64,000 bases of DNA from assembly GCF_041260155.1 (NCBI RefSeq), contig NC_091946.1, positions 18,677,353 through 18,741,352 on the forward strand, read 5' to 3'. Positions 21,601 to 49,584 of this stretch are shown in pieces (position 1 is the first letter of the stretch; the number at the start of each line of letters is the position of its first letter). The translations under genes and the position numbers were made by a program. Origin of the DNA: Ptychodera flava (taxonomy: Eukaryota > Hemichordata > Enteropneusta > Ptychoderidae). Below the pieces are notes generated by a model. That model worked only from the letters and a program-made list of their open reading frames with translations. It made no database searches and was not told where the DNA came from.

Positions 21601-22612
21601 CTGTTTCATAAATTCTCGCTGATTATCATCAAACCAATTGTCTAATAATGTGTTTCCCAGGCCCATGAGATGACTTGTGCAACTCAAACAGTGCAGGGAG
21701 GTGTAATCATATGTTTTAGGGTCAAGTACTCAAGAAAATTGAAAGCTTCCAAATTAAGCAGGAATTTGCTTCTAGGTGACAACACGTCTGAGATCTAGAA
21801 GTTCTGAACGGTGTAAACACGGGTAAATGTCTGTTTCACCGGCCGTGATGTACATATAAATGCATTCAGAGGCGCGCAGATGGTCGACGGCGATGATTAA
21901 TTTCATGTGTATATTTCATGCACACGAGGCCCTATACCATATCTGTGCGGACATCGTGCCTAGCTGCATTCTACTATCATTTCACTTCGAAATGGAGTGT
22001 CAATTCCGGACAGGTCATCTGCCTGATCATTGCAACGATGAACTATCATGGGATTGCTGCCCTCTACGGCCGGTTCGTTTGATAAACCGCACTCTCGTTC
22101 GGAAAACTTCACTGCAGAAGGTGGTCAGAGAACATGCGTACCAAACTGAAACATATCTGACAAGATTACAAGCAGTACAGATGACAATGAGGTATTGACT
22201 CAAAAAACTTCATATGCTGGCGTCTCTATTATAACGTCATGGTCATGCTCGTAAAAGTTTTAATTTTCAATCAGATTATGAACTGAATATGCTGCAACGT
22301 ATCCAACTATTGGTTTGAAAATAATGATTTTTGACAAAATTAGTAAGTTTTGCCATTATTTGATCAGGGACCATGGGCACTAATATTGAAACATGTCCGA
22401 CAAGCTGTACACAGAGACAATGCTTTGATTAAAATGGAAAATATATCGGTCCCTAAAATTCATACATTCAAATATAAAAAATGTTCCTCTAATTCCTTTT
22501 TACACGAAGTTTGACAGCTACCTGAAATATATTATATGGATGATGCTTTGATCAAATTTCGGATGAGGGTCCTAACATACACAGATTTCACGATCATTTG
22601 TCTAAACCTAAG

Positions 22613-22705
22613 TTAACCCTTTCACCACCATGGTTTGGTCCAAACCTATTGTTATCAATGGTGATTGTGGACCTGTTTACAGGGAATTGGGGTTGAACAG
22701 GTTAA
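22613..22705. mobile_element. Second TTAA MITE family, copy A
   Basis: TTAA-CCCTTTCACCACC to GAACAGG-TTAA, 93 bp. The same sequence with TTGATAACAATAGGTTT recurs inverted at 27720-27796, and a diverged form with GTCACCACTGTAGTGAGGTCC-like sequence lies at 33467-33553. Confidence 0.6.
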
Positions 22706-22838
22706 GGCATCCCTAATGAGCAACAAATCAAATTTTGAAGCTGTCACCTTAGCGGTTTCATGACCCTAATTTTGAAAAATTGGGTGCAATGTGCAGGTTG
22801 ACATCCTATGACACACAAATAAATATAAGTATAGAACA

Positions 22839-23047
22839 TTAACCCTTTGAGTGCTGTAATTTTTCCCGCCAAAATTATAGTGCAACATTTTTCAAATATT
22901 TATAAATTTTTCATTAATTTATTTGTTAATTTTGGATCAAATGGACACAATGTCTTAGCAAAATTCTAGCAAAAATCTGAAAAAAACATTTACTGGGGTA
23001 TAATATTGTGAAGGTGACAAAAATTGACTTTGGCACTCAAAGGTTAA
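22839..23047. mobile_element. TTAA-flanked MITE, copy 1 (CCCTTTGAGTGC ends)
   Basis: TTAA-CCCTTTGAGTGC at the left is mirrored by GCACTCAAAGG-TTAA at the right. Total 201 bp between TTAA sites. TTAA target and short ends suggest a piggyBac-type MITE. The body contains TTTTGGATCAAATGGACA, shared with copy 3. Confidence 0.8.
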
Positions 23048-24255
23048 TAATCACACACACACACACACATGCACCATGAGATTCTTCGCTCATACTGATC
23101 ACATCATGCTGTGGTGATTTATGCGACAGTCAACAATTCCATGGAAGAGTGGAGGTTACTGAACGTAGAAACATGAAATCACTGAAAAGCCTCAACTGTC
23201 ACACACTAAAATGCCACTTCTGACGAGCAAAATTACTCGAGATAACCAATATTCATTCCAGAAGATTCATTTATTACACAAAAGATTCAATGACAAAATA
23301 ATTATGTTTACATTTTTTTTAAAAATCTTACAGAGAACAGCTACACCTCTCAAAAATATTACATCTTTGACAAAATCATGGTCTGTCAGTTTGGATAATA
23401 TACCCCCAGAAACTTAAAAAAGACAAAAACAAAATCATTCTAATAGGAGTTCTATTAGTCACATCTAATGCTTAAACTGTACATCGTGTACACTTGCCCT
23501 AAGGTAAAATATACGAGCGATATAGAAAATTTGAGTTTTCAACATAATTAAATCCAAGAATATTATAAATATCACTGAACAAAATACACAAACATAGGGC
23601 TCATAAAAGCAATACTTATCAAATTATATTAACTAACATTTACAAAGTCAGGCAACTGAAGGTCTTTTCTTGCCTCTGTTGTAGTTGACAGTGACGGGGG
23701 AAAAATAAACTCATGATTGAAACATAATATTTTGACCATACCCTGCAATTCAACAACTATTTAGAAATTGAAATAAAACTGAGAAGAAAACGCAAGACTT
23801 CAACTTGCTTGCTCTATGGAAAAAAAAGAAGCTTTTTATGGCAAGCAAGAGACCAATCACAGTCAAGTCTGAGAAGAAATGAATACATTATGCTAATTGG
23901 CTGATTAGTATGCAAGATGCTCCCACTAAAAAACGATTTCCCTCACATCAGGGAGTTATCAATAAAGTTTCTCTTTCTGTACAACTTTTGCTGAAAATCG
24001 GTGATTTGTTACAAGTTACAAATTACAGAAGAAACAAAATTTATGTGCATGTCTGCATTTGAACTGATTGCAACACGAAAGTGGTTTTCTTGTCAAGAAG
24101 AAAACTTACATATGTATATTGCAGAAATGTATGATACAGATACATTTACATGAGCATTTCAATGAAAGAAAATGTATAACCAACAAAATAACAAAGAAAA
24201 TGAAAACAAAACCATATTAAACAGTCCTGATTAATAAAACATGGACGAACTTATT
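23048..24255. other. Region downstream of the kinase stop
   Basis: AT-rich sequence with many T/A runs, probably the kinase 3' untranslated region in part. A short (CA)n lies at 23053-23069. On the minus strand AATAAA occurs at about 24283-24278, inside the provisional last exon. Confidence 0.4.
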
Positions 24256-39859
<15,604 letters not shown>

Positions 39860-39994
39860 TTTACAAATTCAGACAGCGGATGTTATATATCGGTCCTTTT
39901 AGCCTGTGATACTATGCATAAACACCACGGACGTCGATGTCGATACTGGACGAGCAACGATAGCTTCCACAAGTAACTCGTTTTCAGACGCGGT

Positions 39995-40182
39995 ACTTCC
40001 TCAGATCTGACAGAAAAACATGCAGATTACATAGATATTTGTACACATCGATACCCCATAGGTGCAAAATTCGAAAGTCCGGAAAGGGTAGCTCGATTTA
40101 GTCCTGACTTGACCGGATTTTGTCTCAGCACCCCAAATTACTTCATTTCCAGTGTACACAGATGGCCGCCATCTTGTGATGT
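39995..40182 (-). promoter_or_regulatory. Candidate promoter motifs upstream of the GCKIII kinase
   Basis: On the minus strand, about 310 bp before the ATG, CAAGATGGCGGCC (40176-40164) is a full YY1-type motif. TGACATCA-like sequence is next to it (around 40177-40183) and an ETS-type AGGAAGT lies at 40001-39995. No TATA box is seen. Motif matches only; the transcription start is unknown. Confidence 0.35.
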
Positions 40183-40702
40183 CATTTGATAGGGCGTGGT
40201 AGCAGCCTAGATAGATTTTTGTGAATGTGCTTTAATAAAATAGATCGGATGTAAAGAATACAGCTCGTTATATCAAGTTTTCAAATGATAGAAAAACTCT
40301 GAAATTAGCCATAGATTCTGGAACAAACTAACTCGAGTATTAATCCCGAAGAGAGGAAAGAAAGCGGGCGGCATACTGAAGCAAGGTTACGGCGCGGATG
40401 GATATTGTTGATGTGAATCTACCCTGCTGACGACTTTCCGAACTAACAAGGAAAAGGAGTCGCTGGCGGCGTGCTCGGAGGGGGTTATGAAATACAAGCA
40501 TCGGTCAAAGTTTGTCACATCCTGTGTGGTGAGAAAGTCGGCAAAGAACAGCAGAGACTGAACTCGCCCACTAAACACCGATATTTCCTCTGTCATTATC
40601 TCGCTGGCATTTAAAATGTATGTATACGTGGAAGTAAAATTTCAAATAAGGGATTTTGGCAACTTCTCGTTGTTTACGTCATGAATACGACCCGTAAGCT
40701 TA

Positions 40703-42142
40703 CACTCAGTGTGACAGTTTTCGGACGACCTCAGTTTTCGGACATTTAATGACATGCTGTTCGTTGTACTCACTTCGCTCTGTATTGGTAGCGTTTTACA
40801 AGTCATGTCACATGACAGCATATTTAGTCAGGTGACGCTGCTGTCCCGTTTTGAATATTTTTTTTTCGGGAGAAGCTATTTCGGGCTACAAACTTCGCGA
40901 AGTTAGCCACATGCACACCGTATAGTCCGTGGGCTGGAGGGACCCGCCGTGCACCCCACATCCCTAAGTACATGTTTGTTGTTTTTTGAATTACCTGAAA
41001 AAAATCGATTTACAGTCATCAAATTCTATGACGTCATATTTTTTTACTTAAAACTTATATAATTTAGAAAGACCAGTATCTAAGCTTTCTAAAACTATAG
41101 GGTATAAGCTTATGACATTTCAAGCCAGTTTACTTCATCAGGGAAGGAATGTTGTACCCCTACCCCCAGCTTTTGCGCACCCCATACACGCAATTCAAAA
41201 TTGACTCCAGAGAAGTAGTGTATTGTTAAATATCTAATGTTAACACTTATTTTCTTGTTTAATATGTGGAATTAAATAATGTAAACACAAAAAGCTGTCA
41301 AAATTTTGCTTCATAAAAAGTAAATCACAATTGTTACATGGTATTTGGGGTAAAAAATTTCAAAATTGGCAAAACAATTCATTTTAAAGTCGTCTTATTC
41401 AATGTACACAAATTTATTTTGCTAAAGTTGGTGTTTCTTATAAAGAGCAGTATCTTTGCTTTCCAAAACTGTAAGGTTTGTGTTATTTCATGCTAGTATA
41501 GTCAATGTATGGGAGGATATATTACCCCCTACCCCTTCCCATTTTTCGCGCGCGGTACATGCAAATCAAATACCAGCCCAGATAGGCAGTGCATCCCAAA
41601 ATATTCAATGTTAACATCTTTTTTCTTGTTCATCAGGTCCTAAAGAACAAAAAAATACCCATGTAGTAGGGGTGGGGGTAGGGGTGGACGGTGGGCCCCT
41701 CCAACCCACGGACTAGTATGATATAGGGTGTCGAACGCAACACACAGAGACAGCCCATGTCCGATATGTAAGCGCCATACACGTCGAAATACAGTTGCGT
41801 CGTCCATGGATTAAACGTAACTAATTTATCATGAAATATTTACATACAGTTTTCTAAACACATCGAAATTGGAAATCGGGGATTTGAAGTTTCAAAATAT
41901 CAATATTAAGCCCCTATAATCATATTCCATATACGACGTCCGATTACTACGCCCTCAAAATGGGGGTCAAAATTTTGCAACTTTGACCCCCTATAAAATA
42001 CCACTTCCGTCGTGTTAACAGTTTGAGGATAAGCACAATAAAGTTTCGAAGGGTATGGTAATAAGATTGCGTACTGCTCGTCATTTATGAAACGGCTTTG
42101 AGCGAAATTCATTACCCTGTCCGAAAACTGTCAAACTGAGTG
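40703..42142. mobile_element. TA-flanked terminal-repeat element (outer)
   Basis: CACTCAGTGTGACAGTTTTC at the left end and its inverse at 42142-42119 match at all but one base over about 24 bp. TA flanks both sides, as in Tc1/mariner-type insertions. The element contains another TA-flanked element and no recognisable transposase. Confidence 0.75.
40925..41713. mobile_element. TA-flanked terminal-repeat element (inner, nested)
   Basis: GTCCGTGGGCTGGAGGGACC at the left end is mirrored at the right end by sequence ending CCCACGGAC, about 30 of 35 bases alike, with TA on each side. Inside are two diverged direct copies of roughly 200 bp (about 41060-41260 and 41445-41640), each with a CCCCTACCCC tract. 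Confidence 0.75.
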
Positions 42143-42168
42143 TAGTACTTTGCCATGGAGGGAGCTTA

Positions 42169-43773
42169 GGGAGCCGTAATTATTTACGGCCTGGCGGGGA
42201 AGGGGGGTGGGTGGAGGAATTTTGTCGGAAACTCCAAACTTTCGAGTAACCCCCCTGCCAACCATGATGAATTTGAGTAACCCCCTCTCTAACTCAGAAA
42301 TTTTGACTGAACGCCCACTTAGAAAAGTTATTTGTTAAATTTACAAAAATACAGCCCAAAGTGACAACAGATATAAAAGCTCATGCGCTATTACCAGTAC
42401 ATTAACCATATAGTAATGTTTACTATGGATGGGTATCATGACAGGGTTTTCACTAGGATATCTGACTGGGCAGAATTTGAAAGTACAGGGGGGAGAACAT
42501 GCGACAGGATGAGGGGGAAGTGTCAGAGGGGGCTGTTCCCTATTTTGCATGGGAAATTTTAAGAAATTGATGTGTATAATGGTGCAGTCTGGTGCAATCT
42601 GAGAGGTGTTTTTAATTGTTTTTTTCCTAAGTACACCTGTTAAAACACGCCAAGGGGAAGAGCACGAGAGGGGATCCCCCTCTTGCATTGAAAATCTTGA
42701 GAAATTGATACGTGTGATGGTGCAATCTGAGAAGTGTTTCAATTTATTTTGCACTCTGTAAAATTGTTTGAAAATGACATTGAACACTGATATTTTTATT
42801 ACATTTTTGCATGATCAGTGTTTGAGTCAAAATATTCAAAAACCAAAAAGTGACAATACATTTTGTGAAAAACATTTCGCAGTTTGCCGGCATTGAGAGA
42901 CCAAATAATATGCAGGAAATCTGTGACCTTGTGTCATTTCTTCAGTTCAGCCGCCAGCTTCTAAAAGCCTGAATACCGTATGGTTAGTTGTCAAAATGGT
43001 TAATGGGGGGGGGGGGGGGCGGTCGGAGGAATTTCATCGGAAACTCCAAAATTTCGATTAACCCCGGGCCCCTGCCAACCTTAATGAATTTGAGTAAGCC
43101 CCTCTCTAACACAGAAATTTTGACTGACCTCCCCTCCACTTAGAAAAGTTAAATATCAAGACATATATTTGTAAAATTTATAAAAATACAACAATAGTAA
43201 AGACCTTTCATATCCTGGTGTACCCTGCTAGATTATCATCGATTATCTCATGACGGTTGAAAAAGGTGAAACCGACAAATGAAATTCAAAGTAACAATAA
43301 AATACAGATATAAAAGATCACGCTATAACCAGTATCCAACGTTAACCGTAGAGTATTGTTTACTTTGGATGGCATTGTGACATGGTTTTCACTATGTGAC
43401 AGGGTAGAATTTGAAAGCACAGGGGGAGAACATGCAGGAGGCTGAAGGGGAAAGGTAAGAGGAGGTTGTACCCTCTCTTGCGTGGAAAAAATTGATGTGT
43501 GCAATGGTGCAGTCTGGTGCAAAATGAGAGGTATTTTCAATTCGTCTGTTTACTAAGTAAAGGGGGAGGTGTCCCCCCTCTCGTATCGAAAATTTTCATA
43601 AATTGATATGTGAAATGGTGCAATCTAATAGGTGTTTCAATTCATTTTGCACCAAAAATTGAGTAACCCCCTTCTTTCTCTCCACATGTTGAGCAACCCC
43701 TTTGTAGCTTTCATTTTTTGTAGCCCCCCCTCACATTCTTCTGACCCCCAGGCCGTAAATAATGACGGCTCCC
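42169..43773. mobile_element. Harbinger-like non-autonomous element with internal tandem duplication
   Basis: The ends are GGGAGCCGTAATTATTTACG and its near-perfect inverse (43773-43751). TTA is found directly outside both ends, the 3-bp target typical of PIF/Harbinger. The body has two diverged copies of about 620 bp with a period near 820 bp (roughly 42215-42790 and 43030-43640), both rich in C/G runs. No transposase is seen. Confidence 0.75.
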
Positions 43774-46700
43774 TTACAGTTACGCTTGGGTGGGATTATC
43801 AACAAATAATTTTTTTAATTGTTACAGATAAAGTCATACTTTTTTACGTAAGACAAGAGAAAAAAAACCATCTTATCAATGGGCTCGACCGACCTTGATT
43901 TGGTCCATTTCACATTTTTCCCACAAATCTTCGCTCATGCAATACCGCCCATGTGTATCACCATACCATACCTCAGGAGATGACAACTAGGCAGTGAATC
44001 TAGATTGTAGCAGTAATGTTCAACATTGTTTCTGCCGCACTTCCACTTGTACTTGTCTGTGACGGTTATTGAAAATTGTGTATAGTGTGTTGATTCCCCG
44101 AAAAATCACAGGACCTTATATCAATAAAATGACAATCAGTGATGCATTTGAGAAAGGTATTTGGAATTTACAATTGTTAAGAGTTGAAGAAAATTTGATC
44201 ACAGTGATAAATTTAAATTAATATGCAAACGTTTGTACAGTACTAAATGCTCAGCTTAGCAGTTATCACAAGCATTATTCGCCCAGAAGTTATGAATATG
44301 ATCAATAAATGTCATGTATTAAACTTTGTTTTCCATTATACCAGCCTTGTGTGCCTATTACTTTATCCTTGCTATCTCTGGACAGTATTTCAAAGAAAGC
44401 AGTCTATATTTTAAATTGTCTCCCTAATCCCCTTCATTAATTTGTTCTGCCGATCACCAACGCGGGGGCTTATCGTAAGGTACTGCCTTATGAGTTGCTA
44501 ACGAGTTATTTCGTCAGAGCGATATTAGCTGGGGTCCTTAGGTGCGTAAAAGTCAAAATCGGCCCGTAAAAGGCAGGAATCCCGACTGAAAAAACCGCAG
44601 CTATGGACCCACAGATGAGCATTTGTATGAATATATTTGACGAAAGTATATTTATGGACGTCGAATCCAATGAATTGACAAGTGACGCGTACGGATAACA
44701 CTTGACACAGCGTCGTGACCAATACAGGCTGTATAAAGTGAAAGCGACTTAAACCTGTTGAACCCGTTTTAATGAATTTTCAAGTAATGCAGAACAGAAA
44801 GGTAGCTCAACCCTGACCAAATATTATTTTATTAATAACACTCCTATGTCAAAACTTATACATTTTGCGTAGGCGATGAATGCGTTCTCCGCGTGACACC
44901 TGTAGTGAAAACGATATTTTAAAATTTGTATAGTTTCATGCCTATCAGTTCTGTTTTTAAAGTGTAAGAAATATTACAATTATTAGCAATATTGATACAT
45001 GCTACACGTTCTTTGTAATAAAACTAAAAAGAGATTAATGTTAAAATGTATTGGTATATATTTACTACTACCGCGAGGATAAAAATAGTTCAAAAGGCAA
45101 ATTTGCTCAGGAACTTTGAAAAATAAAGGAAAAAAAAAAACTGAAACAGATTCCTTTTTATTACCAACCTAGTTACCTAAGTTTGAAACACTCTTGTCCT
45201 TTGACAAGATTTTTCCTTCGGCTAGTCCTCTGCATTAGTTACGCTTACGAACACAAATTTTGTGTCAATTTTTTTGTAAAAATGCTCAACCGATACAGGA
45301 GCTTTGGATTGTTTTGAGTGTTCTTCCATGTGCACGGAAAACGTTCAGTCGTAATATGCTGTAAGAGAGGTAAAATCATTACTAGAAATGCTCAGTCATA
45401 GACTTTAGTTTATGGTTCAAACACTTATTCCATAATGAGAATTATTAGGGACCCGCCAATAGATCTTGGAAGGAGTGGTCAACCTTGAAACAAGATTTAC
45501 GGTGCGACAATTGTCGATTTCTTTTGCAGGCTCGCTGCTTTCGAAAAACAAAAGTCGAATCATTGGTAAAAGCATAGGGTTGATGAACTGTGGTAAAAAT
45601 ATGATTCACTAATCTTTCTAAAAGATCCCTTCTAATAAACCATATATATACTTGGTACAAGTCAGTGTATAAAACTCCATGAAGAGAGCACAGACTGCAT
45701 ATATTTCGGCCATCCCTGTAAAAGCGTGGCACATAAAATGTAACACTACAAGGGACTGGTCAGTTTCTTCAGACTGGGGGCGTGGTGGATTTTTGGAGTC
45801 GTAGTCACCCTGATTTTGATTTTGGTTATGGGAGTCGCCATGTTTTGGAGATGCTCTATGGGGAGGGTCAGTGTGATTTTGATTGTAAGATATCCGTCGA
45901 CGTCCATAATTGCATATAAATGCAGTCATGAATCGCATCATTCAGTTCTGTGCACCATTCGTGTGCCTCAGATTGTAAATTGAAAGTTTGTTTGCAAAGT
46001 GTATTCATTTATCATTGAATATGCAATTAGTATACAAAGCATGACAAAAATCTGATCCTTGACTTTTTTATTTTTTTGTCCATGATAACAGAGTATGAGA
46101 AAGCAACAAGGAGAAAGGGAAAATTGTCAAGACATTTTTTCATTCTTACTGATGCACCTGAAAGTCGAACTGTTTTTCCTGCGCCAGATTGTCAAGTATA
46201 GAAGATGCGTTTTTCTTCACTGCAGTGATTTTGTTTATTACATCTTCTGACAAAATTAGATTCTTGTTTAATTTCCTAAGACATAAAATACTCAAAAGTG
46301 CTTAGACAATTAAAGTTAATACCCATTTATGTTTAAATTTATAACAATATTTGTTTCACGCAATGCTGAGTAATGTCAAAGTAAAACTACAATTATATTA
46401 ACAAAAAGCCCATTTTGTATCCCCATCAAAATTTCTTCAAACCATTTAAAACCTTTTGGGATTTATGTGCATAAGTTAATTTACATCAAGAGGAAAGGCG
46501 CTATTCAACAAATGAAACAAAGACAATTAACAGGGTCAAAATAATCAGAAAGGCAATGAAGTCGCTTTGTCTTACTTTTTATCATTTAGTTAAAAGAAAA
46601 ACAAATTAAAGTAAACAAAAAACGAAACTCAAAAATATGTAACAGCAAGACAAAAAATCAAAACCAAAGTATGAAACCTGTGTAAATACTGTGAAATTAC

Positions 46701-46839
46701 TTCTACAAATGGAAAAGACATTCATATCATGGTTATAAATGTAACGTTTATCAAATTCTTGCCTCATTAAAAAGACACCAATCTCACTGCTTATTTTCCC
46801 ATATTTCTTTATTTTTTGCTGATTTGCTGAGGTTACATA

Positions 46840-46841
<2 letters not shown>
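43774..46841. other. Spacer between kinase and NSUN5, left part
   Basis: Holds repeat R3 copy 1. Two overlapping minus-strand frames at 45445-45941 include a hydrophilic segment (HGDSHNQNQNQGDYDSKN) but no known domain; their status is open. Confidence 0.4.
44520..44612 (-). repeat. Dispersed repeat R3, copy 1 (second copy 54528-54670)
   Basis: The inverse reads GTCCATAGCTGCGGTTTTTT then GGGATTCCTGCCTTTTACGG and ends GGACCCCAGCT. The plus strand at 54530 reads GTCCATAGCTGTGGTGTTTT then TCATGCCTTTTACGG. Confidence 0.6.

Positions 46842-46910
<69 letters not shown>
46842..46910. repeat. (AT)n microsatellite
   Basis: About 34 AT units, uninterrupted. Confidence 0.97.
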
Positions 46911-46913
<3 letters not shown>

Positions 46914-47497
46914 ACACAAATTACTTAAAGTACAAAGTACTCTCTGCTACGTATCTGTTAATTTGTGTGTCTGTCAGCTTGCCACTAATGCTAAATAAAG
47001 TAATGGTATGAAGAACATTCATGAACAGTGGTTTGAACAGACCAGAGATCCTGTGCATCTTCAGCAGGGGGAATGTACTTCATATGTTGTGACACATCAG
47101 TTGTTTTTTGCTATCTATACACACATGCAGCAGTATGTATGTACACACACACATATAAATATATAAATATAATTATATACAAGGCAGTATTGCTGAAGGC
47201 AATGAGTACTTGGGCCGTGATAGAGTAATTTTGAGGACAATATATACTACTATTCAAATATGGTCTTGAATTTCCTCCTGTCAATTAGGCATTTGATTAA
47301 CTGGTTATTAAACGAAGCAATGGCATGACAACGGCAAAATATGTCTAGCAACTTTTGTGGAGTTTGAGGCAGGGGTTCTTTATTTATAGTGGAAATTGCT
47401 TAAACTCCTTAAATATTCAAATTACAGCAAATTTCTTTTGTTCTCGATGGTAGATGTCTAATATTTAGATGGGCATATTTAGATTTCTACCCTATTG

Positions 47498-48510
47498 TTA
47501 TCCCTATATACCAAAAATCGGACATCAAGCTCTATTGGCTTGCTCAGAATTAGATATGCGCATAATTAATGAGGTACAATATGTGGTGTCATAATGTTAG
47601 TTTTTAGTTTAGTTTATTCATTCATTCATTCATTTCCACAATTACAAGACTGTAATTACATCACAATCTATGATTGCAAGATACAGAGACTGGTATTCTT
47701 ACGAGGTATAAAGACCCCACATTATAAACTCTCACTGTGTATTACAAAAGTATATACAACAGTAAATATCTCAGTGTACAAATAAATAGAAACAAAAAAA
47801 ACTTACATATAATTAAATTAGTCAATAAAGAAATGCTGCTACAAAAAAAAGACACACGAGAATTATGAGGAATATATTCTCTTTTATGAAGGGGAATGAA
47901 TGTGAATAGGAGCTAGAAAATAGCTAATGCAAAGCTAATGAGTGTCTAGCTCCTGGTGGGTGGTAGCTGAGAATTAAATAAACAAAAAAACTAAATTAAA
48001 CGAGGACGGAGGGTATAATCAGAAAAAGACAACTAGTCGTGGTTTAAAATCCAAGATTTAAGAGTTTGTTTAAACTGGTGTCTATTGTTTATATTTTTAT
48101 AGTAGCTGGTAAACTGTTCCAAAATTTGGCTCCGTGGTAATAAGGTCATAAGGTGTCCCATCATACCAAATATGAAGGGTGTAGCACTTGTGGTTACTGA
48201 GTTGTGGACAAATATATATATTTGAGGTCAAAAGTCATTGAGGTCACGTGACATTTTGTCAAAATAATTGTATTGCTAAGTTATTCCTATATACCAAAAA
48301 TCAGACCTCTAGCTCTATTGGCTCGCTCAAAATTAGATATGCGCATAATTAATGAGGTACAATATAAGGTGTCCCATCATACCAAATATGAAAGGTTTAG
48401 CACTTGTGGTTACTGAGTTATGGACAATAATGTATATTGAGGTCAAAGGTCACCAAGGTCACATGATATTTTGTCAAAATGTCTGAGATATCTGCGTAAA
48501 CTGATGGACT
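47498..48510 (+). repeat. Two diverged copies of a tandem repeat, the first split by a LINE
   Basis: Copy one starts CCCTATATACCAAAAATCGG (about 47503) and resumes after the LINE near 48145. Copy two starts ATTCCTATATACCAAAAATC (about 48281). Both contain GCGCATAATTAATGAGGTAC and a run with AGGTCA half-sites (48218-48250 and 48440-48465). Confidence 0.7.
47595..48144 (-). mobile_element. 5'-truncated LINE insertion
   Basis: On the minus strand the segment begins with coding for GAKFWNSLPATIKI, the end of a LINE reverse transcriptase, with one stop soon after. It runs through an AT-rich 3' region and ends in a GAATGAATGAATAAA tail. It is flanked by GTCATAA at 47588-47594 and 48145-48151, fitting a target-site duplication, and it splits one copy of a tandem repeat whose second copy (from about 48281) is uninterrupted. 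Confidence 0.75.
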
Positions 48511-48519
48511 CACTGATGG

Positions 48520-48925
48520 ACTCACGGACGGATATGACCCAATCTATAAGCCCCTGGACTTTATCCGTGGGGACAAAAAACTGAGTCACTGCATCCTTTA
48601 GGCAATATGAATACGATGAGAAACTAAATTTTTATTTTTCTTGGCCTTATACATGGGAGTCTATGGAGAACTGCTTTATACATGGGAGTCTATGGAGGTG
48701 TAAACTAAAAAGTCCTCTAACACGGCCAAATTCAATCGCATTGTGAAACAAATCGACGTGCATCTGTATGGGGTTGGGTACTATTCTTGTGCAAAGTTTG
48801 AAAGAAATTGACCAGGGCATGTCTGGAGTATCTGCGTGAACGGACGGACGGACGGACGGACGGACTGACATGACCAAACCTATAACTCCCCCAGGACTTC
48901 GTCCGTGGGCACTAAAAACAACGCA
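48520..48925 (+). repeat. Dispersed repeat with (GGAC)n core
   Basis: Two related ends are seen: CTATAAGCCCCTGGACTTTA at about 48549 and CTATAACTCCCCCAGGACTT at about 48879, each followed by CGTGGG and an A-rich end. The second is preceded by (GGAC)n at 48839-48866. ATGGGAGTCTATGGA occurs twice near 48653 and 48682. Confidence 0.6.
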
Positions 48926-49277
48926 ACAGTTATTACAGCTACACCGGCGGTAGGTTCATATCCAGAGCCCCTGTACGGTCTGCCGCCGTCGCTTGAAAAC
49001 AATCTCATAAACCTGGCCATATGGGCAACTGAGTATGGGCAGCTGGATACTTGACTTCCCGGAGAAGGCGAGCTGTCACGTTCAAGCTCAGGATTATTTG
49101 TCGATCAAATTTCAGTAAATTTACCTTACCTATGAAATTTTGTCTATAGGCTAATATTTCGCCGAAGTTTGACAAAATTGCATCGATTTTCAGGTTCATA
49201 TCCGACTTTTTTAGTTTTGAGTGCAGACAGAAATAAGTTTTGAGGCAACATGGCTGCGACCCCATGTTGACCCCTAG

Positions 49278-49584
49278 CCATGCGTACGATGCTATGTGCT
49301 ACAGCTAACACACAGCATCGTACGCAGGGCTAGCGAGACATCGACGGTTATTTACGAGAAGTGAATAAAAGACTGTCATTTTTGGAAGCGATCGAGTAGT
49401 TGAGGTAGGCTGGGATACGACTTTGGCCCAAGAACGCTGAATTTCGGCAGTAACTTGGCTTTTTACGTCAAGTCCCAAAATGGATTTGAAGTCACCGACC
49501 CTACGTACGGGTCTTTGCAGGGCTGTGGCGAGCGGGGCGATTAGCTGTAGCGGAACACACAGCATCGTACGCAGGGCTAGTTGA
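49278..49584. mobile_element. CTAGCCCTGCGTAC family, copy 2
   Basis: TAGCCATGCGTACGATGCTA at about 49278 faces ACACAGCATCGTACGCAGGG at about 49309, and the second motif occurs again at about 49557-49577 with GCTGTAGCGGAACACACAGC. Termini resemble the 1.5-kb and 54-kb copies in CCCTGCGTAC and GTGTGT but differ in the next bases. Confidence 0.6.

Larger units (their letters stand above)
16806..22612. other. Intergenic between sulfotransferase start and kinase end
   Basis: Holds the sulfotransferase promoter region and repeat R1 copy 1. Short frames, including 18129-18518 and 21860-22198, show no recognisable domain. Confidence 0.5.

Noticed and set aside
45445..45941. Two overlapping minus-strand frames
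   Set aside because: No known domain, no splice context that links them to a gene; kept only as a note in the spacer entry.
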